From Chryseobacterium lacus (GTDB taxonomy: Bacteria; Bacteroidota; Bacteroidia; Flavobacteriales; Weeksellaceae), in NCBI RefSeq assembly GCF_003336205.1, contig NZ_QPIE01000005.1:62001-126000 (forward strand): a DNA stretch of 64,000 nt. Direction: 5' to 3'. Shown in pieces: positions 1 to 5,699 of the stretch; the first letter of the stretch is position 1; every line of letters starts with the position of its first letter. The notes beneath the pieces are model-generated. The model ran no database searches. It saw only the letters and a list, made by a program, of their open reading frames with translations, and had not been told where the DNA came from. Made by a program: the position numbers and the translations under genes.

Positions 1-632
1 CTCTTGCACTTTTCAGCGCTGTTAGTGCTCAGGAATTTAAACCTACTGCAGGTGATGTAACCGTAGACCTAGGTGTTGCAGGTGGATTAGGAAATACTAC
101 CATCAACCTTCCTGACCAAGGTTTTGGAACAGGTGCAATGTTCAAAGCCAGATATTTCAAAACAGAGAATATCGCTTACAGAGGAACTTTGTTTGTAGGA
201 AATGTCAGTGAAACTGATAATTCAACTCCAGACATTAAAAAAGAAAATAATTTCTATGGTTTTGGATTAGGTTTCGGTATGGAAAGACACTTCACAGGAA
301 CTGAAAGATTATCTCCTTATGTAGGTGGTGATGTACTTCTAGGATATGGTTCTATGAACATTAAATCAACTGAAATTACAACAGGTGATGTAGAGGAACT
401 GAAAGGTCCTGGTGTCTTCAGATTTGGGGTAAGAGGTGTTTTCGGAGCTGATTATTATATCGCTAAAAGAGTATTCTTAGGTGTAGAAGCAGGCCTTGGA
501 TTAATGTACGAATCAGAAGGTGATACTACATTAAAAAGAACTGGTGATGCTGATGTTGTTACAAAAGGTGGTAGTTCTTTCAGAATTACACCAGAAGTGG
601 TAACGGGTATCAGAGTAGGATTTGCATTCTAA
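1..632 (+). CDS. Outer membrane beta-barrel protein (5' end outside window)
   Basis: Only the last 209 or so codons are visible; the frame begins at base 3. The first residues read LALFSAVSAQ, the end of a Sec signal peptide with cleavage expected after AQ. The rest alternates glycine-rich turns and short amphipathic strands (YVGGDVLLGYGSM, FRFGVRGVFGADYY, FLGVEAGLGLMY) and ends in VGFAF; a terminal Phe is typical of barrels inserted by the BAM machinery. It is the first of three similar genes in a row (next at 744 and 1502). The barrel fold is well supported; its substrate or role is unknown. Confidence 0.8.
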   Translation, partial: LALFSAVSAQEFKPTAGDVTVDLGVAGGLGNTTINLPDQGFGTGAMFKARYFKTENIAYRGTLFVGNVSETDNSTPDIKKENNFYGFGLGFGMERHFTGTERLSPYVGGDVLLGYGSMNIKSTEITTGDVEELKGPGVFRFGVRGVFGADYYIAKRVFLGVEAGLGLMYESEGDTTLKRTGDADVVTKGGSSFRITPEVVTGIRVGFAF

Positions 633-657
633 TCATTTGATAACAATAACATTACAA

Positions 658-683
658 GCCGGCAAAATTGTCGGTTTTTTTTT
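658..683 (+). terminator. Rho-independent terminator after the first barrel gene
   Basis: A 6-bp stem (CCGGCA pairing with TGTCGG, one G-U) with a short AT loop is followed by a run of nine T. It lies 26 bp after the stop codon at 632. Confidence 0.85.
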
Positions 684-714
684 GTTAATTATTAATAAAT
701 TAATCCTATATTTG
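682..714 (+). promoter_or_regulatory. Bacteroidota-type promoter of the second barrel gene
   Basis: TTG at 682-684 and TATATTTG at 707-714, 22 nt apart, match the -33/-7 pattern (TTG, TAnnTTTG). The expected start of transcription near 720 leaves a leader of about 22 nt before the ATG at 744. The -33 element overlaps the T-run of the preceding terminator. Confidence 0.65.
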
Positions 715-743
715 CCGCTTAATTCTAAAATAAATTAATTATT

Positions 744-1391
744 ATGAAAAAACTATTTTTTGTTGGTGCTGTAGCACTTTTCGCTTCTGTAAATGCTCAG
801 GAAGTTAAATTTGGAGCTAAGGCTGGATACGCAATGTCTACTATCTCAATGTCTATTGATGGATTAGGATTGACTATTAATACCAATTCTAAATCTACTT
901 TTTATGCGGGAGCTTTAGTTGAATATCAATTAAACGATAAGTTTGCGCTTCAGGGTGAAGTTCTTTATTCACCTTTAGGAGGAGAGTATACAGTTGAAGA
1001 ATCCTTCATGGGAGATAGTTTCAAAGCAACTTCAAAAGTGGATTTAGGAACTTTGCTTATTCCTATAGGTGCTAAATATTATGTATCTGAACAATTTGCA
1101 TTAGGAGCTGGTTTGAATTTTGGGATTATTATGTCTGCGAAAAACAATTATACAGAAACGACTACCGTGGGTGGTGTGACTGAAACCGTATCAACAAGCG
1201 AGGATATGAAAGATGAAATTAATTCTCTGAATCTTGCACCTTATCTTGGAGCAGAATATAACTTATCTAACGGACTGTTTTTCGATGCAAGATATAACCT
1301 TGGAGTTTCTAACCTTGCAAAGGATTCTGGTGAAGGTAAATGGAAAAATAGCTTTTTTCAAATTGGTCTTGGATATAAGTTCGGGAACTAA
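744..1391 (+). CDS. Outer membrane beta-barrel protein (OmpA/PorT-like barrel)
   Basis: A 215-residue protein with a clear signal peptide, MKKLFFVGAVALFASVNAQ. The mature part is a small eight-strand-type barrel: repeated Gly/aromatic strands (FGAKAGYAMS, FYAGALVEYQL, FALQGEVLYSPLGG, LLIPIGAKYYV, APYLGAEYNL, FFDARYNLGVS) and a last strand FFQIGLGYKFG. This resembles the outer-membrane-protein beta-barrel domain shared by PorT-like proteins. The signal peptide is almost the same as that of the gene at 1502, which points to tandem duplication. It has its own promoter and terminator, so it is probably monocistronic. The function is unknown; a general envelope or stress barrel is the most that can be said. 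Confidence 0.85.
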   Translation: MKKLFFVGAVALFASVNAQEVKFGAKAGYAMSTISMSIDGLGLTINTNSKSTFYAGALVEYQLNDKFALQGEVLYSPLGGEYTVEESFMGDSFKATSKVDLGTLLIPIGAKYYVSEQFALGAGLNFGIIMSAKNNYTETTTVGGVTETVSTSEDMKDEINSLNLAPYLGAEYNLSNGLFFDARYNLGVSNLAKDSGEGKWKNSFFQIGLGYKFGN

Positions 1392-1409
1392 CCTCTTGAA
1401 TCACAAATA

Positions 1410-1443
1410 AATCGTCTTGCTTAAGAGTAAGGCGATTTTTTTT
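1410..1443 (+). terminator. Rho-independent terminator after the second barrel gene
   Basis: ATCGTCTTGCT pairs with AGTAAGGCGAT around a TAAG loop, with two G-U pairs, followed by TTTTTTTTG. Confidence 0.85.
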
Positions 1444-1446
1444 GTT

Positions 1447-1473
1447 TTGTATTTAAAATTAATTTTATATTTA
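1447..1473 (+). promoter_or_regulatory. Probable promoter of the third barrel gene
   Basis: TTG at 1447-1449, 16 nt spacer and TATATTTA at 1466-1473; the last base of the -7 box differs from consensus (A for G). The ATG follows 28 bp later. Confidence 0.5.
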
Positions 1474-1501
1474 CCATCTCAACCTAAATGAATAAATTAT
1501 T

Positions 1502-1984
1502 ATGAAAAAACTTTTTTTAGTAGGTGCTTTGGCACTTTTCGCATCCGTGAACGCACAGTCCGGATTTAAAATTGGTGCTCATGTTGGTTTGCCAATGGGA
1601 GATGCTGGTAATGCTTACAGCTTCAATGTTGGTGTTGATGCTGCGTACCTTTTTCCGGTTGCTGAATCCTTTTCAGCTGGTGTAGCTACTGGATATTCTG
1701 CATTCTTAGGTAAAGATGTTGGAGGATTTAAAGTTCCGACACTTGGATTGATTCCAATTGCTGCTACGGGACAATACATGCTTGCAGAACAGTTCAGTCT
1801 TGGTGCTGATCTTGGATATGGATTTTTAATGCAAGATGGAAATAACGATGGTGGATTTTATTACCAACCAAGAGCAACATATCATATTGGAGAAAATATG
1901 GGACTTTCTTTATCATATAAAGGAGTGTCTCAAAAAGGAGGTACAATCGACGCTATCAACTTAGGTTTTGGTTATAGCTTCTAA
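1502..1984 (+). CDS. Outer membrane beta-barrel protein
   Basis: A 160-residue protein with signal peptide MKKLFLVGALALFASVNAQ, differing from that of the gene at 744 at two positions. Eight or so short strands follow (FKIGAHVGLPMG, FNVGVDAAYLFP, FSAGVATGYSAFLG, LGLIPIAATGQYML, FSLGADLGYGFLM, GLSLSYKGVS) and the protein ends INLGFGYSF with the terminal Phe of BAM substrates. It is shorter than its neighbour, with reduced loops. Own promoter and terminator. Most likely a paralogue of the two genes upstream; the specific function is unknown. Confidence 0.85.
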   Translation: MKKLFLVGALALFASVNAQSGFKIGAHVGLPMGDAGNAYSFNVGVDAAYLFPVAESFSAGVATGYSAFLGKDVGGFKVPTLGLIPIAATGQYMLAEQFSLGADLGYGFLMQDGNNDGGFYYQPRATYHIGENMGLSLSYKGVSQKGGTIDAINLGFGYSF

Positions 1985-2004
1985 TTAAATTTAAGAAAAT
2001 AAAG

Positions 2005-2040
2005 AAGCCGTTTCAATATTAAATTTGAGTCGGCTTTTTG
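2005..2040 (+). terminator. Rho-independent terminator after the third barrel gene
   Basis: GCCGTTTCAA pairs with TTGAGTCGGC (one mismatch, one G-U) across a short AT-rich loop; TTTTT follows. Confidence 0.8.
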
Positions 2041-2075
2041 TTTAGTTATCACCTCTTTACTCAAAAAAAACTATT

Positions 2076-2525
2076 ATGAAAAAACTCTTATTAATGCTTT
2101 TTGCATTTTCGTTGTTCGCTGCTGGATGTTCACGTGAAGATGATAAACCCCAAGATTTGCTTTTAGGATCTTGGAAACCTGTAAAATATGTTATGAAACA
2201 TAGTTTAAATGGCACCCCAGAAGTTACCACAGAAAATGTTAGTATTTGTAGCCAACAAAGTAGAATGAATTTTGAAACAAATGGCAATGGTACTTCTACT
2301 ACGTTTAGCGTTAAAAATAGTGTATGCTCTCAAACAGATTTTACAACCTTCACTTATCATTATGATACGAATACAAAGAAAATTACAATAAATGAAGGAG
2401 GCACAAGTTCTACTCAGGATGTGATAATTTTAACTTCTTCTACCCTTGTTCTTTCTATTTCTGACTCTTTCACAATGGGCGATCAGACACACCACTACGT
2501 ACTTGAAACTTATTTACAAAAATAA
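2076..2525 (+). CDS. Lipocalin-like lipoprotein
   Basis: A 149-residue predicted lipoprotein. The signal MKKLLLMLFAFSLFAAGC has a lipobox (FAAGC) so Cys18 would be acylated. The mature start, LLLGSWKPVKYVM, is the typical opening of the small Bacteroidota lipocalin-like domains, in which a G-x-W motif heads the first strand. Later strands (TTTFSVKNSVC, FTYHYDTNTKKITI, DVIILTSSTLVLSISD) fit an eight-strand calyx. Its leader (ACTATTATGAAAAAACT) closely resembles those of the barrel genes just upstream. Ligand unknown; the family assignment rests on the motif and length. Confidence 0.75.
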   Translation: MKKLLLMLFAFSLFAAGCSREDDKPQDLLLGSWKPVKYVMKHSLNGTPEVTTENVSICSQQSRMNFETNGNGTSTTFSVKNSVCSQTDFTTFTYHYDTNTKKITINEGGTSSTQDVIILTSSTLVLSISDSFTMGDQTHHYVLETYLQK

Positions 2526-2552
2526 ATTAGGCTTACTTTTTAGTTATTTGCA

Positions 2553-2580
2553 AACCTCTCGTCATCGGGAGGTTTTTTTT
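2553..2580 (+). terminator. Rho-independent terminator after the lipocalin-like gene
   Basis: AACCTCTC pairs with GGGAGGTT (one G-U) around CGTCATC, followed by eight T. The T-run touches the stop codon (2579-2581) of the convergent dgkA gene. Confidence 0.85.
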
Positions 2581-2929
2581 ACAAATACTTCCCATAAATG
2601 AGTATTGCTGTTACCAACGCGCCCAAAGTTGCTACAAGCACTGCACCTGCTGAAATATCTTTAATTTTTCCAATACTCAAATGAAATTCCGGGTGGATGA
2701 AATCGCAGATTTTTTCTACACAGGTATTGAGCATTTCGGTGATCAAAACGATAACAGAAACAATGATGATGATGGCAGCGTCTGCACTGTTCAGTTGCAA
2801 AGCGATAATCAGAAAAAAATTGATCAATAGAGCAAACAAATGAATCTGAAAATTTCTTTCCGAAAGAATCATTATGCCAATACCACGGAATGCGTAGCCA
2901 AAACTCTTATCCAGCGAGGGTTTTCTCAT
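2579..2929 (-). CDS. dgkA: Diacylglycerol kinase / undecaprenol kinase family membrane protein
   Basis: A 116-residue integral membrane protein of the DgkA family. The family signature is visible as EMLNTCVEKICDFI (the E-x-x-NTa-E helix that binds nucleotide and metal) and KDISAGAVL in the third helix. Three membrane segments can be placed at about residues 29-47, 51-68 and 95-114, with an N-terminal amphipathic stretch (SFGYAFRGI) on the membrane surface. Family members phosphorylate diacylglycerol or undecaprenol with ATP, recycling lipid carriers for envelope synthesis. The KDISAGAVL form resembles the undecaprenol-kinase branch, but specificity cannot be settled from sequence. It stands alone, convergent with the lipoprotein gene. 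Confidence 0.88.
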   Translation of the reverse strand: MRKPSLDKSFGYAFRGIGIMILSERNFQIHLFALLINFFLIIALQLNSADAAIIIIVSVIVLITEMLNTCVEKICDFIHPEFHLSIGKIKDISAGAVLVATLGALVTAILIYGKYL

Positions 2930-3038
2930 ATCTTCAAAGATATTTAAAAATTGAAAAATCTCTTAATAAAATCAATTGTTTTTATCGTTTTTGTTGATAA
3001 CTCATCTCCTAAATCTTCACTTTCTTGCGTCAATTTTA

Positions 3039-3046
3039 TATATTTG
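3039..3046 (+). promoter_or_regulatory. -7 promoter element of dnaN
   Basis: TATATTTG, a perfect TAnnTTTG match, 18 bp before the ATG at 3065, so the predicted leader is only about 10-12 nt. No TTG at the usual distance upstream. Confidence 0.55.
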
Positions 3047-3064
3047 TACAAATTTAATTAACAG

Positions 3065-4192
3065 ATGAAGTTTATCGTTTCGAGTGGAGAATTGCAGAAA
3101 GCATTGCAAACGGTGAGTGGAGTGATCGCAAGTTCACAGTCCCGGCCAATCTTAGAAAACTACCTTTTCGCATTAGATGGAAATAATCTTAACATAACTG
3201 CTTCCGACGGAGAAACTACATTGGTAACTTCCGTGGAAGTTAAAAGCGATGAAACCGGAAAGTTCGCCGTTCCTGCAAAGATTTTTCAGGATTTTGTGAA
3301 AACTTACGGGGAGCAACCACTTACACTTTCTATAAAAGACAATGAAGAAGGAACGGGAAGTGTCCTCGAAATTCTGGATGAAAAAGATAATTTCGCCGTA
3401 GCACTGGACAATGCAGAAGATTACCCGGAATTCCCGGAATTTGATGCGTCCCAAAGTGTGAGAATTCCTGCCGGAATACTTTCAGAAGCACTCACCAATA
3501 CGTTGTTTGCAACCAGCAACGATTCTCTTCGCCCCGTTATGACAGGTGTTTTGTTCCAGTTTGGGGAAGAAGGGACGCATTTTGTTTCTACTGATTCGCA
3601 CAGGCTCGTGGTGTACAAAAGAACAGATCTTGTATCTGAGCCCATGGAATTCATTATGCCTAAAAAACCGCTCAGCATTTTTAAAAATATTTTGAGCAAT
3701 TCCAGTGACGAAGTCGTGATAGAGTTCAATGAAAATATGGCCAAATTTACTTTTGGAAATAATATCTGGATTTGTAGACTTATCGACGGGAAATATCCGA
3801 ATTACTCGGCTGTTATTCCAAAGGAAAATCCAAATATTCTAACCATTAACAGAAACCTTCTGCTGAATGCCATCAGAAGAGCTTCCATCATGTCGAATAA
3901 ATCTACCAATCAGGTTCGTTTCAAACTTTCCGGAAATATTCTTCACCTTCATGCCGAAGATACAGAGTATGCAAACAAAGCAGATATGCAGGTTCCGTGC
4001 GATTATAACGGCGAAGATATCAATATTGGTTTCAGTTCTAAATTTCTTACGGAAATGCTGTCGGTACTTAGTTCAGAAGATATTACCCTTAAAATGTCAC
4101 AGCCGAATCGTCCTGGAATTGTAGAACCTGTGGATGGATTGGAAGACAATGAACATTTGCTGATGCTTTCGATGCCGGTAATTGGAATGTAA
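3065..4192 (+). CDS. dnaN: DNA polymerase III beta subunit (sliding clamp)
   Basis: A 375-residue protein that is recognisably the beta clamp: MKFIVSSGELQKALQTVSGVI at the start, SRPILENYLF in domain I, RPVMTGVLFQF and STDSHRLVVYKR in domain II, and the C-terminal end LLMLSMPVIGM, a variant of the usual MPMR(L/V/I) tail. Three copies of the clamp fold fill the length. As a ring-shaped dimer it holds replicative polymerase and other partners on DNA. The gene is not beside dnaA or recF here; it is followed by a terminator and is probably transcribed alone. Confidence 0.97.
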   Translation: MKFIVSSGELQKALQTVSGVIASSQSRPILENYLFALDGNNLNITASDGETTLVTSVEVKSDETGKFAVPAKIFQDFVKTYGEQPLTLSIKDNEEGTGSVLEILDEKDNFAVALDNAEDYPEFPEFDASQSVRIPAGILSEALTNTLFATSNDSLRPVMTGVLFQFGEEGTHFVSTDSHRLVVYKRTDLVSEPMEFIMPKKPLSIFKNILSNSSDEVVIEFNENMAKFTFGNNIWICRLIDGKYPNYSAVIPKENPNILTINRNLLLNAIRRASIMSNKSTNQVRFKLSGNILHLHAEDTEYANKADMQVPCDYNGEDINIGFSSKFLTEMLSVLSSEDITLKMSQPNRPGIVEPVDGLEDNEHLLMLSMPVIGM

Positions 4193-4212
4193 ATTTTGAA
4201 TTAATAATACCT

Positions 4213-4239
4213 AAGACCCGGAATTTCGGGTCTTTTTTT
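4213..4239 (+). terminator. Rho-independent terminator after dnaN
   Basis: AGACCCG pairs perfectly with CGGGTCT around GAATTT, followed by seven T, 20 bp after the dnaN stop codon. Confidence 0.9.
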
Positions 4240-4247
4240 ATAAAGTT

Positions 4248-4709
4248 ATGTTTGTTCCTCAGCAACTTCGACGGGATTTCGAAAAAAACCGGAATAAAAC
4301 TTCTAATCCGGAAGTCTATCACAAAATTCTGAAGTCCGACTTTGAGGATTATGGTGGCTTTTGTGAATTGTACGTTGAAGCACAAAATGGCATTATCGAA
4401 ACGGAACAGGTGGTGATACTGAACGATTTTATGGAAAAATACCAACATTTTATTCCTGAAATTCGCCAGTTCATCAATCTTAATTTAAAGCCGTTTGAAA
4501 AACTCATCAAACCTATTATTGACAAAGCGGCTTTCACTATTGATGTGATTGACATTCCAAAAAATCACAGCCAATATGATGTGGTGATGATTTGCGGAAA
4601 AACTTATCGTTTTCTATTTTGGAAAAAAGAAATCGCTATTAGAGTTGAATTTCAGGACGGAAGGATTCAATCCATGAAAAGAACTGACAATCCCGCTTTG
4701 GAAAATTAG
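4248..4709 (+). CDS. Conserved hypothetical cytosolic protein
   Basis: A 153-residue protein without a signal peptide or membrane segment that I do not recognise as a named family. The N-terminal half is charged and helical (QQLRRDFEKNRNKT, YHKILKSDFEDYGGF, NGIIETEQVVILNDFMEKY); the C-terminal third looks like a small beta domain (YDVVMICGKTYRFLFWKKEIAIRVEF). It begins only 9 bp after the dnaN terminator, and the next gene (J-domain) starts 54 bp after its stop. No function is inferred; the length and reading-frame quality make it very likely a real gene. Confidence 0.75.
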   Translation: MFVPQQLRRDFEKNRNKTSNPEVYHKILKSDFEDYGGFCELYVEAQNGIIETEQVVILNDFMEKYQHFIPEIRQFINLNLKPFEKLIKPIIDKAAFTIDVIDIPKNHSQYDVVMICGKTYRFLFWKKEIAIRVEFQDGRIQSMKRTDNPALEN

Positions 4710-4738
4710 TGATGCTGCATCGTTTCTAAGAAAATATT

Positions 4739-4746
4739 TACTTTTG
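4739..4746 (+). promoter_or_regulatory. -7 promoter element of the J-domain gene
   Basis: TACTTTTG matches TAnnTTTG and lies 17 bp before the TTG start chosen at 4764, predicting a leader near 10 nt. No -33 TTG at the expected distance. Confidence 0.45.
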
Positions 4747-4763
4747 TACTTTTACTATTGATT

Positions 4764-5408
4764 TTGAAAGACTATTATTATTTTCTGGGAATTAAAGACG
4801 ATGCTTCGGAAGAAGAGATCAAAAAAGCCTACCGTAAACTGTCGTTGAAATACCATCCTGACAAAAATGAAAATGATGATTATTTTGCAGAACGTTTTCG
4901 GGAAGTACAGGAAGCCTATGAAACGCTGAGCGACAAAGAACGCCGAAAAACGTATAATCAGCAGTTTGTTTCAAACCGGCGCAGTTCCAGAACAAATTAT
5001 CCGCCTTCCGTGAAAACGTTTACTTCCACAAAAATGCAAGCCGTGAAAGGCGACGAAATCACCATTAAATGGAATACAACACACGCAGATGTCGTAAAAG
5101 TATTGCCTTTTGGCCTGGAAAAATCTTATGGCGAAAGAACTTTTAAAATTACAGAATTTAAGGATGGTAAATTCGTGATGATTCTGCATGCTACCAATTC
5201 TTTGACGCGGCAAACTGCGGTTCAGGGCATCACGATTACCGAAGTTTTTGAGAATGACAGAGAAAAATTCAGACAGAATGTAGAAGAACTTTTCCGACCG
5301 GAAAAAGATACGCCAGAAACCAAGGATTATTCCAGGATTCTAAAGATTATATTGGCAGTGATGGCCTTGGCATTAGCCATGTTTTTCCTTTTGCAACAGG
5401 TGCGCTAA
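4764..5408 (+). CDS. J-domain (DnaJ-like) protein with C-terminal membrane anchor
   Basis: Starts at a TTG giving [10 protein letters not shown], the standard opening of J-domains; an alternative TTG two codons earlier is also possible. Residues 1-65 form the J-domain with the HPD motif (YHPDKNEN) needed to stimulate DnaK ATP hydrolysis. A linker follows, then a beta-rich segment of roughly residues 88-160 ([40 protein letters not shown]) that looks like an Ig-type fold. Residues about 190-210 ([19 protein letters not shown]) form one C-terminal membrane helix. There is no Gly/Phe-rich or zinc-finger region, so it is not DnaJ itself. It probably recruits Hsp70 to the inner membrane face for a specific client. 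It abuts the convergent microprotein gene. Confidence 0.85.
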   Translation: MKDYYYFLGIKDDASEEEIKKAYRKLSLKYHPDKNENDDYFAERFREVQEAYETLSDKERRKTYNQQFVSNRRSSRTNYPPSVKTFTSTKMQAVKGDEITIKWNTTHADVVKVLPFGLEKSYGERTFKITEFKDGKFVMILHATNSLTRQTAVQGITITEVFENDREKFRQNVEELFRPEKDTPETKDYSRILKIILAVMALALAMFFLLQQVR

Positions 5409-5567
5409 TCAGGAAATTTTCAGTCGGCCAGGACATTTTTTGCAACGCTTTCCTTTTTTGAATTTCTTGCAGCATTTCTTTTTGCTGCATTGCATTTCTT
5501 CGATATTTCCGAAAGCCGGAGCAAGAGGAGCGATCCTGAAAGGATGATACTTGCATTCATGTCGCAA
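5409..5567 (-). CDS. Small Cys/Lys-rich protein, probable (TTG start)
   Basis: On the minus strand a 52-codon frame runs from a TTG at 5567 to a TGA at 5411-5409, directly abutting the J-domain stop codon at 5408. It reads RHECKYHPFRIAPLAPAFG, then NIEEMQ, then CSKKKCCKKFKKGKRCKKCP and GRLKIS: six Cys and a strongly basic second half. This looks like a real compact protein, perhaps metal-binding or nucleic-acid-binding. Two other frames overlap it: one from the ATG at 5551 and one from the ATG at 5560, neither with protein-like composition. The start is uncertain because a good promoter overlaps the TTG; a 28-residue form from the internal ATG (MQCSKKKCC) is the alternative. I cannot name the family. 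Confidence 0.5.
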   Translation of the reverse strand: MRHECKYHPFRIAPLAPAFGNIEEMQCSKKKCCKKFKKGKRCKKCPGRLKIS

Positions 5568-5596
5568 ATATAAAAGTTATTTAGAATAAATCAAAA
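5565..5596 (-). promoter_or_regulatory. Leftward promoter in front of the Cys/Lys-rich frame
   Basis: Read on the minus strand: TTTTG at 5596-5592, a 19-nt spacer and TATATTTG at 5572-5565, a near-ideal promoter. Transcription would start near 5560, just inside the proposed frame. Confidence 0.65.
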
Positions 5597-5632
5597 TAAT
5601 TGTACAACAACTATTCATGATGAAAATCACGG

Positions 5633-5663
5633 TTGCCTGAACGCCTGAAAATCCTTACTTTTA
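5633..5663 (+). promoter_or_regulatory. Probable promoter of gcvP
   Basis: TTG at 5633-5635, a 20-nt spacer and TACTTTTA at 5656-5663 (last base off consensus), 36 bp before the ATG. Confidence 0.5.
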
Positions 5664-5699
5664 CGAATCTTTATTTTTCAAAAAATACCCTATAAAAAT

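Noticed and set aside
2057-2287. Leftward 76-codon frame over the lipocalin-like gene
   Set aside because: It is the antisense of the signal peptide and first half of the lipoprotein gene and has no supporting feature.
5347-5556. Leftward 69-residue frame across the end of the J-domain gene
   Set aside because: It overlaps the J-domain code, has no protein-like pattern, and the alternative frame with conserved-looking Cys residues is more convincing.
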